This document shows, in pieces, positions 36,074 through 44,498 of a stretch of DNA of 64,000 bases (position 1 is its first letter; the number at the start of each line of letters is the position of its first letter). The stretch is from JACDAE01 sp963744875 (GTDB lineage: Bacteria > Chloroflexota > Ktedonobacteria > Ktedonobacterales > Ktedonobacteraceae): positions 1 to 64,000 of the forward strand of contig CAVUVQ010000010.1 in assembly GCA_963744875.1 (NCBI GenBank). The letters run 5' to 3'. Below the pieces are notes generated by a model, which worked only from the letters and a program-made list of their open reading frames with translations, ran no database searches and was not told the origin of the DNA. The position numbers and the translations under genes are program-made.

Positions 36074-36913
36074 ATGGAAAAACAAACTTCACAGCAGAAC
36101 AATAGTGGACTCATCCAGCAATATTTTGCGCATCAGCAGACAATACCTTATCAGGCGATGACACCTGTTCCACCTGAGCCTGTTAGCATGGTACAGCCCT
36201 CTGGTATATCCGATACCTATCAATCACAGGTCATACCTGGCATATCAGAACAGGCTCTGGCCGCCGTACAGCCCACTAAAAAGCTACAAATTCGGAGAGT
36301 GATTGCCGTTCTTCTTGTATGTATGCTTGCAGCCGTGATGTATTTTATCTGGAACGGATCGCCAGCGCCAACGCCTGTAGTCGTAAGCAGCACACAATCA
36401 TCTCGCGGTCCAGCAGCAACTGCCTCCTCACTTACAACTGGAAGCACTGTTTCTCCAGTAGCAGTCAGTGGCACGATCCAGGTGTATATTGTAGGAGCGG
36501 TAAAAAAGCCCGGCGTGTATACACTGGCAGGAGGTGCTCGCATTTACGATCTGCTCCAGGCAGCAGGTGGACCACTACCACAGGCCAATCTGGTCGCACT
36601 CAATCTCGCGGCACGGCTTAGCGATGGACAAGAAATCTATGTTGCCTTGCTTGGAGAAACGCCTCCCATTGTTGTGAGTAGCTCGGCCAGCACAACGACA
36701 ACTGGTACAACTGGGGGAACAACTAATCAGATCAACATCAATACAGCGAGTGCTGACGACTTGCGTAAAGGACTTCATATCAGTAGTACTAATGCGCAAG
36801 CCATTATTAGCTATAGAGTCCAACACGGTGCATATACTAGCGTAGAAGAATTGTTACAGGTTGTGAGCCAGACGACATACAAGAAAATAAAGGATGAGGT
36901 AAAAATTGGATGA
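36074..36913 (+). CDS. comEA: ComEA-type competence DNA receptor
   Basis: 279 aa, binds incoming DNA outside the membrane. The first 75 residues are Gln/Pro-rich and cytoplasmic, then one membrane helix (RVIAVLLVCMLAAVMYFIW), a Ser/Thr-rich spacer, an SLBB domain (IQVYIVGAVKKPGVYTLAGG...ARLSDGQEIYV) and C-terminal helix-hairpin-helix repeats (INTASADDLRKGLHISSTNAQAIISYRVQHGAYTSVEEL). ATG 36074 has a perfect AGGAGG; the 24-residue upstream extension is not used. The stop overlaps the next start (ATGA). Confidence 0.92.
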   Translation: MEKQTSQQNNSGLIQQYFAHQQTIPYQAMTPVPPEPVSMVQPSGISDTYQSQVIPGISEQALAAVQPTKKLQIRRVIAVLLVCMLAAVMYFIWNGSPAPTPVVVSSTQSSRGPAATASSLTTGSTVSPVAVSGTIQVYIVGAVKKPGVYTLAGGARIYDLLQAAGGPLPQANLVALNLAARLSDGQEIYVALLGETPPIVVSSSASTTTTGTTGGTTNQININTASADDLRKGLHISSTNAQAIISYRVQHGAYTSVEELLQVVSQTTYKKIKDEVKIG

Positions 36914-37182
36914 TAAGCTCAAACATCATCACGACCTTGATCGATGGAGCGATCTGGATCGTGTGTATTGTGCTGGGCATGCTGATTGGCTCTATTAGTG
37001 GACGCATCCTGGGGCTATTGTTAGGCTGGATGATCGCAAATTCGCTGGACGAAAGCCTGATTGTCGGAGGACGCATCGGGCAACAGATAGGAAAAGTCGT
37101 TGGAGTTGGCCTGGGCGTTGGCCTGGGCGTCTTCGGCGCGTTATACGTAACGACATTTGTCGCACAGTCTTTTCCTCATTGA
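36910..37182 (+). CDS. Small glycine-zipper membrane protein in the com operon
   Basis: 90 aa, two or three hydrophobic helices rich in Gly: IWIVCIVLGMLIGSISG, GRILGLLLGWMIANSL and VVGVGLGVGLGVFGALYV. Small-residue spacing suggests tight helix packing or a homo-oligomer. Not recognised as a known family. It overlaps comEA by 4 bp and precedes comEC by 50 bp, so it is made with the competence machinery and may take part in it. Confidence 0.7.
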   Translation: MISSNIITTLIDGAIWIVCIVLGMLIGSISGRILGLLLGWMIANSLDESLIVGGRIGQQIGKVVGVGLGVGLGVFGALYVTTFVAQSFPH

Positions 37183-37232
37183 GGAATTTAAGGGCTGGCG
37201 TTGTGAAATAGTGGCAAGGGAGGGGATGGAAA

Positions 37233-39728
37233 ATGCAACAGGAACAGAAAAGGGTTGATCTGCATGGATTAGCTCTGGTAGCAGGTGTCGTTGCATGGTC
37301 GACTGGCATTTTTATTGATTCTTTAGTGGCTCTACCATCTCGTGCGCTGCCGATTGGAGCAGCTATTACACTCGTTCTTATCCTCTTACTCTGGCATGAT
37401 AGGCAGAGTCGTCTGATAGCCTGTATGCTTCTTTGTCTATTTCTTGGTGCATGGCGCTATAGCCTTTCCTCGCTCGCAAATGACCCATCGGCACTCTCTC
37501 CTTCTAAGGGCGTTTCCGTCATGGTACGTGGCACCGTCTCTGAGGAGCCAAAATTGTATGGGAAAAATCACCTGCTCTCTGTAAGTGATTGTAGCATTAG
37601 CTGGGACAAGGGCACAACGTGGCAGGATGCGCATGGACAATTAACCGTGCAGGCACCAGGAACGGAAATAGAGGATCCTTATGGAGCAAACTATGGGAGT
37701 GTCGTCGAACTACAAGGGAAACTCCTGCCACCACTCCCTCATAGTACTCCCAATGTTCTGGTAAGCATGTTCTTTCCACAAATTCGCGTGACGGCTACCG
37801 CAGGCAATCCTATACTTGCAATGCTCTATTCCTGGCGCGTCACGTTGAGCACCATTATCGAGCAAGTATTACCCCAACCAATGGCTGCACTCCTGGTCGC
37901 TATCGTACTGGGATTGCGTACGCCAGCCCTCCATCCACTTGTAGCAGATTTCAACGACACTGACACCACACACCTGATCGTCTCCTCTGGGTTTAAAGTT
38001 ACGTTGCTGGCTGGACTCGTCGCCAATAGCACAAAATGGCTCTATAATGACAAATTAGAACAGGGGAAATTCCTGCCAGCGCAAAAACGTGGTGGATGGC
38101 GGCGTTGGCTCTCAACAGCCCTCATCATGATGAGTATTGCGGCCTATACCATCCTGAACGGAGCAGGAGCGGCGGCTATACGAGCAGGCATCATGGGTGA
38201 ACTCCTGGTAATTGCACCACGCATTGGCCGCAGATATAATGTCTATACGGCACTGGCATTTACAGCATTCTTAATGAGCTTGATTAATTCTTTCATCTTC
38301 TGGGACGCCAGTTTTCAATTATCGTTCCTGGGCACGTTGGGCATCGTACTGTTTACCCCATATTTCCAACATCTGTTACGTCCAATCGAACATGTCCCCG
38401 TTGGTCATATCATTAGCGAGAACATCGCAGTAACATTGGCCGCACAGATGGCGACCTGGCCCTTACTCGCCTTGTATTTCCATGTGTTTTCGCGTATTGC
38501 TCTTGTAACAAATGTGCTTACAGTACCACTACTAGGAATACTAATTTTGTTGGGAGTTCTCATCAGTGGCATTGGCCTGCTATTTATGCCCCTTGCCCAT
38601 ATCATTGGTTGGGTAGCATGGCTATTGCTCAATTATGTTGCCTGGATTGTGCATCAGACTGCAAGCCTACCATATGCTTTTATCAATATCAATGATGATC
38701 CATGGTACTTTTACGTCTATTACCCTTTCATTATAATTCCCTTAATTTTTGCGCTAAGAAAATGGCCCATTGCGACTCTTGCAGAAGAACATGACACAAA
38801 ACAGAAACAGATACCGGGACTCTCACAGTCCAGATGGAAACTGATACAAGTGGGATTGGCGCTGCTTGTAATCATTGCCACTGGTCTGATAAAACAGTTT
38901 TCACCAGCGGACCCTAACTTAACAGTAACGTTCCTTCATGTCACTTCTAAAGGCCAATCAGCGGGAGAAGCAATTTTGTTGCGCACGCCAGATGGCAAAA
39001 CGCTCTTGGTTGATGGAGGCATGGATGCTGCGTCGCTGGACCAGGAACTGGATAGCCACCTGCCAATATGGCAGCGTTCACTGGATGTGGTTGTCCTTAC
39101 AACACCCAGGCAAGATCATATCACTGGTCTCCTGGATATTGTACAGCGTTACGCGATCGGAGAAGTCATTGATGGGGGAGTCCTCCATCCAACTACAACT
39201 TATGCCCGTTGGAGACGTACAATTAGTGAGCGCAACAACATCCATTACCTGCAAGTTAGCCAGAACACAAATATTAGCATAGGGAGATTCGTCTCTCTAC
39301 AGGTTTTGTGGCCTGCCTCACCTTTGCACAAAGGGAGCAATGAAGCACGTGATAACGGGTTAATTCTGCGTATCATGACGCCAGGATTACGCATCCTGCT
39401 GCTTGGGGCTGGTGCACAAAGTACATACGCTCTTTCTGGTTTACTGAATACCATGGATACGAGCAATCTGCAAGCCGAGGTTGTACAGATGATAGAGGAG
39501 AACGGTACTCCTTTTCCTAAAGAACTAGATAATGTTCTACAAAGAGCCAATCCTATCCGGCTCGTGATGACCCCTGCTGCCAGTAGTAAAAAGCAACAGA
39601 CGGGTACACTATCTGCGTCACTTCTACAAAAAAGAGCATGGCAGAGTATTCCAACATTTTCTACTGGGCAAGCCAGAACTGTTCAGATCAGTAGTAACCA
39701 GATTACCTGGAGTGTAAATACGGTATAA
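37233..39728 (+). CDS. comEC: ComEC/Rec2 DNA-uptake channel
   Basis: 831 aa, typical length. Two N-terminal helices, an outer OB-like DUF4131 part, then the membrane competence core (LLVAIVLGLRTPALHPLV, HLIVSSGFKVTLLAGLVA, AAIRAGIMGELLVIAPRIGR, WDASFQLSFLGTLGIVLF). The C-terminal metallo-beta-lactamase-like domain (from about residue 560) has lost key motifs: FLHVTSKGQSAGEAILL replaces FxDVGQGDA, and TTPRQDHITGL replaces the HxHxDH-type site. The domain is probably not a metal nuclease in this protein. SD GGGAGGGG before ATG. Third gene of the comEA operon. Confidence 0.92.
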   Translation: MQQEQKRVDLHGLALVAGVVAWSTGIFIDSLVALPSRALPIGAAITLVLILLLWHDRQSRLIACMLLCLFLGAWRYSLSSLANDPSALSPSKGVSVMVRGTVSEEPKLYGKNHLLSVSDCSISWDKGTTWQDAHGQLTVQAPGTEIEDPYGANYGSVVELQGKLLPPLPHSTPNVLVSMFFPQIRVTATAGNPILAMLYSWRVTLSTIIEQVLPQPMAALLVAIVLGLRTPALHPLVADFNDTDTTHLIVSSGFKVTLLAGLVANSTKWLYNDKLEQGKFLPAQKRGGWRRWLSTALIMMSIAAYTILNGAGAAAIRAGIMGELLVIAPRIGRRYNVYTALAFTAFLMSLINSFIFWDASFQLSFLGTLGIVLFTPYFQHLLRPIEHVPVGHIISENIAVTLAAQMATWPLLALYFHVFSRIALVTNVLTVPLLGILILLGVLISGIGLLFMPLAHIIGWVAWLLLNYVAWIVHQTASLPYAFININDDPWYFYVYYPFIIIPLIFALRKWPIATLAEEHDTKQKQIPGLSQSRWKLIQVGLALLVIIATGLIKQFSPADPNLTVTFLHVTSKGQSAGEAILLRTPDGKTLLVDGGMDAASLDQELDSHLPIWQRSLDVVVLTTPRQDHITGLLDIVQRYAIGEVIDGGVLHPTTTYARWRRTISERNNIHYLQVSQNTNISIGRFVSLQVLWPASPLHKGSNEARDNGLILRIMTPGLRILLLGAGAQSTYALSGLLNTMDTSNLQAEVVQMIEENGTPFPKELDNVLQRANPIRLVMTPAASSKKQQTGTLSASLLQKRAWQSIPTFSTGQARTVQISSNQITWSVNTV

Positions 39729-39804
39729 ATTTGTATAGAGTAAGAAATGTATAATCGCAAAATTGAAGCTATCTGGATGTTTTTGTAAAAAGGATTACAG
39801 TCAT

Positions 39805-40455
39805 ATGATTTGTCAACAATGTAGAAATGAAATAGCTGAGAATGCAATTATTTGCCCTGTTTGTGGTACACTCAACTCTCCAATATCACAACAGCCCGGC
39901 AAAGATCAGGCGTATCCTCAAGGGAATTTCCAGCAGCCATCCGAGGGTTATGGCTACTACCCACAAAACAATCGTGAAGGATATCAAGGTGGTTATGCGC
40001 CGCCTCCTCAACAACCCCTCAATCAGCAAGGGTATCAAGGATATGTACCACCACCACAACAAAACTATGGATACACATCCCCTTATCCTGGCAATCACGG
40101 ATACGCATCTAACATCAACGTGACAGTCATTAACAATTCTTCTGGGGGATCAAAGGATGCTGCACTCATTGCCGAAATTATTTTTTCCCTCCTGGGCATA
40201 TTCGGCATTGGCTGGTTGCTTGCTGGCGAGACAACGGTAGGCATTATCTTACTGCTCGGCAGTATCTTTCTTTACTGGCCTATTATGTTTTTCGGCACAC
40301 TTTTCACCCTGGGTTTAGGGTTGATCTTCCTTGGGCCACTGATGATTGCGGCCATTATTATTAACGCAGTACTTTTGAACAATGCTATAAAGCGCAAAGC
40401 AGCACCATTTGTAGTTGTCCAACAACCCCCAATGCAAATGCCCCCACAACGATAA
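39805..40455 (+). CDS. Zinc-ribbon, Tyr/Gln/Pro-rich, multi-pass membrane protein
   Basis: 216 aa, function unknown. Zinc ribbon at residues 3-20 (CQQCRNEIAENAIICPVCG), then about 85 residues of low-complexity repeats with GYQG, PPPQQ and GYYPQ, a short NVTVINNSSGG link, and three or four membrane helices (IIFSLLGIFGIGWLLAG, TTVGIILLLGSIFLYWPI, LGLGLIFLGPLMIAAIIINAV). The TM2-like part resembles small bacterial membrane domains. ATG 39805 with AAAGGA is chosen over 39763. It follows comEC by 76 bp and may be separately expressed. A weak inverted repeat (TAAGTAG/CTACTTA) spans its end and the end of the convergent recombinase gene. Confidence 0.65.
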   Translation: MICQQCRNEIAENAIICPVCGTLNSPISQQPGKDQAYPQGNFQQPSEGYGYYPQNNREGYQGGYAPPPQQPLNQQGYQGYVPPPQQNYGYTSPYPGNHGYASNINVTVINNSSGGSKDAALIAEIIFSLLGIFGIGWLLAGETTVGIILLLGSIFLYWPIMFFGTLFTLGLGLIFLGPLMIAAIIINAVLLNNAIKRKAAPFVVVQQPPMQMPPQR

Positions 40456-40504
40456 GTAGGAAACAGTGTGGGAGCAGCATTGCAAGTCAGTAGCAACATT
40501 CTAC

Positions 40505-41515
40505 TTACTTAGGGAAAGCCAGGCGGCGATACTTTTCCTTTGACTCCAACCACGCTTCGTCGGAGAGGCCGAGCTTCTCACGTAACGTATCGAATGAAAC
40601 ACCGGCCTGGAGTTGTTGAACCGCAAAAGTGTCACGCAACAGCTGTAACGTGACGCGCTTCTTGATACCAGCAGCCTTTACTGCACGAGCGAGAATATAG
40701 TTTAGATTCCGGTCAGTGCAGTCAAAAATGGTATCGACAAGGTTGTAACGCGTACGATATGCCTGGAAGATATCCGTAAATTCAGCGGGTAATGCGAGCC
40801 GTCGCTCACGATGCTGCTTACCAGTGGCGGGTGCAAAATGTACCGTTATCAAAGGTGTCTGTGGATCGGAGAGATCGATATGCTGCACCTTCAGCCCCAT
40901 AACCTCTTCTTTTTTCAAACCTCCATAGAGGGTGAGGTAAATGAGACAACGACAACGTGGATCCTCGGTAGCGGCATCAAGTAAGCGCTGGACTTCATCT
41001 GGAAACAAGAGTTCCGGTAGTGGTGGCAAGGGACGCTCCAACGTTAAGCTGGCCGCCGGATCTTCTTTGATGACGCCCTCACGCGCTAACCAGGAAAAGA
41101 AATTCTTGAGAAAGGTCACACGACGGGCCATCGTTTTCGGCGCTGGCATCTGCCCCTGGTTACCAAACTTCAATTTCATTAACCAATCGGTAATATGCTC
41201 TTTTGTAAGGCGACCAACTGGCGTATTATGCCCATGATAGTCACCAAACATCTTCAGATCCGAGAGGAAACAGGTCACAGTATAATTTGACTTACCTCGT
41301 AACAGCAATTCTTGCCGATAAGGAAGGGAGCAAGCAGCAAGGCTCGACTGATCGGTAAGCGGATTGGTGCGTATCATGGGAGGGAAAGGTGTCTCCAGAG
41401 GGTCGGGAGGTTCCGCGATCACGGTTGGAGCACCAAAGAGACTGGACTGCAGGACAGTGCTCTCGTCAGTCATAACCGGATCGGGTTGTTTCTCCGGCTG
41501 GTGGTCATTCTGCAT
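40505..41515 (-). CDS. Tyrosine recombinase-like protein with altered catalytic residues
   Basis: 336 aa. A 65-residue disordered head precedes the SAM-like core-binding domain (YRQELLLRGKSNYTVTCFLSDLKMFGDYHG) and the catalytic domain. The active site is off pattern: the first Arg position reads YGGLKKEEVMGLK (Lys for Arg), the His-x-x-Arg box reads LQLLRDTFA (Gln for His), while a late Tyr occurs in SKEKYRRLA. With two key changes it may be slow, inactive or a DNA-binding relic of the XerC/D family. No att sites or phage genes surround it, so it is not an obvious integrase of a local element. SD AAGGAGAG before ATG 41515. Confidence 0.8.
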   Translation of the reverse strand: MQNDHQPEKQPDPVMTDESTVLQSSLFGAPTVIAEPPDPLETPFPPMIRTNPLTDQSSLAACSLPYRQELLLRGKSNYTVTCFLSDLKMFGDYHGHNTPVGRLTKEHITDWLMKLKFGNQGQMPAPKTMARRVTFLKNFFSWLAREGVIKEDPAASLTLERPLPPLPELLFPDEVQRLLDAATEDPRCRCLIYLTLYGGLKKEEVMGLKVQHIDLSDPQTPLITVHFAPATGKQHRERRLALPAEFTDIFQAYRTRYNLVDTIFDCTDRNLNYILARAVKAAGIKKRVTLQLLRDTFAVQQLQAGVSFDTLREKLGLSDEAWLESKEKYRRLAFPK

Positions 41516-41762
41516 ACATCTCTCCTTGACAAATATTAGTGTTCAGGATAGTACACATTTCATTATAGCAGATCGATACGATTTGGCAACTCTGTTCATA
41601 TTCTCGTCATAAATCCCCTCCACACGCCGATTTTTTCAAACACGAGCATTTTCATAGATCCATCATTATTCCATCACAGTTCCATCACAGTTATTGTCTA
41701 TACTCTCCTCATCAAACCAACCAGCAAACAATTACTGATCGGGAAATAAACAGGAGAAAGAC

Positions 41763-42146
41763 ATGGAAAATGCACGCATTGTGGTAGTAGACGACAACCC
41801 ATCTATAGTTGACATACTATCGCAGCTATTAACGCAAGAAGGGTATACGGTCACCAGCGCGTCTGACGGAAGAGAAGGGTTGACGCTCATCCAGAAAATA
41901 CAACCTGAACTTGTACTTATTGACTGGTCGCTTCCTGGCCTCAACGGTATCGACGTAATTAAACACCTACGAAGGTTGGGAAATCGACCTCATATCATTA
42001 TGATTACAGCCAACCCATCGGTTCGTCACATGGCTCTTCATTATGGAAGTAATGCCTTCCTTACAAAACCTTTTCATTCAAAAGAGCTGATGGAATTAGT
42101 AAAAATATGGTCATCGAAGAGCCTGAGCCAATTTTCTTGTCAGTAA
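41763..42146 (+). CDS. Single-domain response regulator
   Basis: 127 aa receiver domain. Acid pair in VVVDDNPS, phospho-acceptor Asp in VLIDWSLPGLNG, Thr in IMITANPS, Lys in LTKPFHSK. No output domain. SD ACAGGAG before ATG 41763. A small peptide gene and an OmpR-type regulator follow in the same direction; the kinase partner is not adjacent. Confidence 0.9.
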   Translation: MENARIVVVDDNPSIVDILSQLLTQEGYTVTSASDGREGLTLIQKIQPELVLIDWSLPGLNGIDVIKHLRRLGNRPHIIMITANPSVRHMALHYGSNAFLTKPFHSKELMELVKIWSSKSLSQFSCQ

Positions 42147-42196
42147 CCTGATGATAAGTGACATCACAAACAAACAGTATAGAGGAAAGGGGAAAC

Positions 42197-42298
42197 ATGA
42201 CAATACAGCTCTGTGTAATGCTTCTTGTCGGTATGCCAGGCTTAGTTGCCAATACTATGACAATATGGGAGAAGCTAAAGAGGAAGCGCCGTCCTTAA
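42197..42298 (+). CDS. Possible 33-aa single-helix membrane peptide
   Basis: A short frame with a strong SD (AGGAAAGGGG, 5 nt before ATG 42197). The peptide is MTIQLCVMLLVGMPG then LVANTMTIWEKLKRKRRP: one hydrophobic helix followed by a strongly basic tail, which would orient it with the tail inside. It lies 51 bp after the receiver gene. Too short to match to a family by eye. A 9-bp hairpin (42311-42347) follows at once, consistent with a transcript end. Confidence 0.45.
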   Translation: MTIQLCVMLLVGMPGLVANTMTIWEKLKRKRRP

Positions 42299-42676
42299 AG
42301 TTTTATTATGCAGGCAGTTATATGGAGAAGAGACATGCAACTGCCTGTATGCCTTTGTAAGCAAATCACCATGTTCTACTCGATAGAACCTGACATTTTT
42401 CATTTTTTCTCTTTGTTGCCTGATACATCTGTACTATTTTTCTCCTAAATGCTTTTTCGTATACCTGCTAATGCAGTATTATACAGGATATTCCTGCGGC
42501 AAGCTTTGTATCAGTGCAAACGGCAAATGCCTTTGAATTTGCGCATATATCTATATAGATATTAGAGAGAATTACCTGAACAAAGTGTAATGATGATATG
42601 GAAGCTAAAGATGCTACTATTGCGCGGGTCGTCTGGTTACAACATTCAGATTAATTACCGATTGGAAGGTGACAGG
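42299..42676. other. Intergenic region with a hairpin
   Basis: About 380 bp. CAGGCAGTT (42311-42319) and AACTGCCTG (42339-42347) are perfect inverted copies, perhaps a terminator for the peptide or receiver gene. The remainder is A+T-rich and likely carries the promoter of the next regulator. No gene seen. Confidence 0.4.
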
Positions 42677-43570
42677 ATGGGAACACGTATTCTCATTGTC
42701 GATGATAGTAAAAGCAAGGTTTATAAGTTAACGAAGGAGCTGGAGCATGCGGGATATGAAGTTTCTTGTGCTTACGACGGCATAGAAGCGCTCCAACGCG
42801 TCATGCAACAGCCACCAGATCTTATCCTTCTTGATTATGAAATGCCTAAGCTAGATGGCATGAACGTCATTCAACGCTTACGCGCTAAAGGCATCAAAAT
42901 ACCTATTATTTTGATGACCGTTCACAATTCTAATACGCTCCACATCAAATGTCTCAAACTAGGAAGCAATGATTATCTTACTATTCCTATTGAGTCAGGT
43001 GTATTGCTCGCTCGCATAGAAGCTAGATTAAAGGAGGAGCAAGAATTAACGCGCCTGCGGGAAAATATAAAGCGGGAGGAAATGGAACTATCGCAACTCA
43101 AGGAAAAAGAGATCCAATTACGGGATCTGTCACGTATTAAAGAAAATATAAAACAGGAAGAGATGGAATTATCACAACTTAAAGAAGAGATAGAGCAAGG
43201 GGAGCAGATACTATCAGATCTGCGTGCAAAGAAAGATTTACTCAAGGCACAAAAAAGTGATGTAGTACAGTTTTCTTATGTTAAACTAGATGCACGCACT
43301 CACTCAGCATATTGCAATAACCAGCTTCTTGCTCTCACCACGAAAGAATACAAACTGCTTGAATTTTTTCTCAGAAATCCCCAGCAGGTACTAGAACGTG
43401 CAATGATATTGGAGCGCATCTGGGGAAATGATTCTGAAGTAATCTCAAATGTCATTGATGCCATGGTCAGCAATCTTCGTGAAAAATTGGAGATATATGG
43501 GGGAATGAGGATCATCCACACAATTCGTGGCGTTGGCTATATTCTTAAAGAATCACATGAGGGCATCTAA
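42677..43570 (+). CDS. OmpR-family response regulator with a long coiled-coil linker
   Basis: 297 aa. Receiver domain first (IVDDSKSK, phospho-acceptor in LILLDYEMPKLDG), then an unusual charged coiled-coil of about 75 residues with a doubled unit (RENIKREEMELSQLKEKE and KENIKQEEMELSQLKEEI), then a winged-helix DNA-binding domain (LTTKEYKLLEFFLRNPQQVL, IRGVGYILKES). The usual receiver Lys is Ile in NDYLTIPIESG. The linker should force dimerisation whether or not phosphorylated. ATG 42677 has GGAAGG upstream; the frame start at 42590 is not used. Confidence 0.88.
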   Translation: MGTRILIVDDSKSKVYKLTKELEHAGYEVSCAYDGIEALQRVMQQPPDLILLDYEMPKLDGMNVIQRLRAKGIKIPIILMTVHNSNTLHIKCLKLGSNDYLTIPIESGVLLARIEARLKEEQELTRLRENIKREEMELSQLKEKEIQLRDLSRIKENIKQEEMELSQLKEEIEQGEQILSDLRAKKDLLKAQKSDVVQFSYVKLDARTHSAYCNNQLLALTTKEYKLLEFFLRNPQQVLERAMILERIWGNDSEVISNVIDAMVSNLREKLEIYGGMRIIHTIRGVGYILKESHEGI

Positions 43571-43658
43571 ATTACATTCATCTACTTGCATACCGAAGAT
43601 GTTAGCAAGTAGCTAAGATATTGCCATCGACACACAATTCTCCCAAAAACACAAGAAC

Positions 43659-43682
43659 CTTTTTGAGTTTTATCTCAAAAAG
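43659..43682. terminator. Hairpin between convergent genes
   Basis: CTTTTTGAG (43659-43667) and CTCAAAAAG (43674-43682) form a perfect 9-bp stem with a 6-base loop. It lies between the convergent ends at 43570 and 43737, so it may serve both strands. Confidence 0.55.
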
Positions 43683-43736
43683 ATCCCTATGCAGCATCAA
43701 GCTTTCTCTATGTATTTGAAAACCCGGATTGACTAC

Positions 43737-44135
43737 TTACTCTTCGTCGTTATCCAGATCCTCAGGCTCAAACTCGTCGTCTTCGTCCTCTTCATCCAAA
43801 TAAGACAGGTCCGCATAGTCAGGTGAGTATGACTCTTTGCGAATCTGGATCGTTGGATGAACAGTTGGGAAGGGTTTCAATCCTCCCTGTGCATTTGGAC
43901 CTTCCATTTGCAGCTCGTAATTGGGTGCACCTTCACGTACCAACACCTCTTCCCCCATAGCCACCGACTCGAAACCCAGCCGTCTCAGATCCATAACCAT
44001 GCCTGGCCATGTATCTTCGGCATCCACGGCCCACCACTCACGTCCCATATAGCGCACAGGTCGTACGCGTAAAGGCCGGTTGAGATCGCCCAGATTTGCC
44101 AACAACGATGCAGGTTTACCCTCAGCTTTTTTCAC
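43737..44135 (-). CDS. Hypothetical protein with acidic tail
   Basis: 132 aa, not recognised. The N-terminal part is compact and mixed (PLRVRPVRYMGREWWAVDAE, VMDLRRLGFESVAMGEEVL); the final 25 residues are almost all Asp and Glu (DEEDEDDEFEPEDLDNDEE). No membrane segment. The frame extends to TTG 44168 without an SD. GTG 44135 has GAAGGGA about 11 nt upstream and is my choice, though the true start is uncertain. Single gene, convergent with the regulator before it. Confidence 0.6.
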   Translation of the reverse strand: MKKAEGKPASLLANLGDLNRPLRVRPVRYMGREWWAVDAEDTWPGMVMDLRRLGFESVAMGEEVLVREGAPNYELQMEGPNAQGGLKPFPTVHPTIQIRKESYSPDYADLSYLDEEDEDDEFEPEDLDNDEE

Positions 44136-44168
44136 GACTATAACCGTCCCTTCTTTACTCGGGCACAA

Positions 44169-44498
44169 CTACACATTTCTTTCCCGCTACCTGACTTCTT
44201 ACCAGCGAAACAAGAAATACATGTACTCCTTCTTCGCTAGCTTCTCTCAGACGGAAATCGGTTGTATATTCATACGATACCACAAAAGTTTATCCATCTG
44301 CCAGTAAAATCATCCATATTTATCGTCAAAATCTTATACTTTTAACACGTATAAGCGAATCTTATTTTACTGATAGACAATTCTTTACAGTTTCTCACAT
44401 AATTTTGCCCTTGTGCTATCGAAATCCAGCTTCTATAATAGACAGTTAGATTTACCTTTTGCTCTGCAAATCCCTATCTCAGTGAAGGAGAACTTTTC
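44169..44498. other. Intergenic region, no gene seen
   Basis: About 330 bp, A+T-rich, between divergent genes. It should hold both promoters. No convincing structured RNA or repeat is visible. Confidence 0.35.

Noticed and set aside
40505..41515. An integrated phage or island bounded by the recombinase
   Set aside because: No phage genes, no direct-repeat att sites seen, and the neighbouring tRNA at 35295 has no partial copy near the recombinase.
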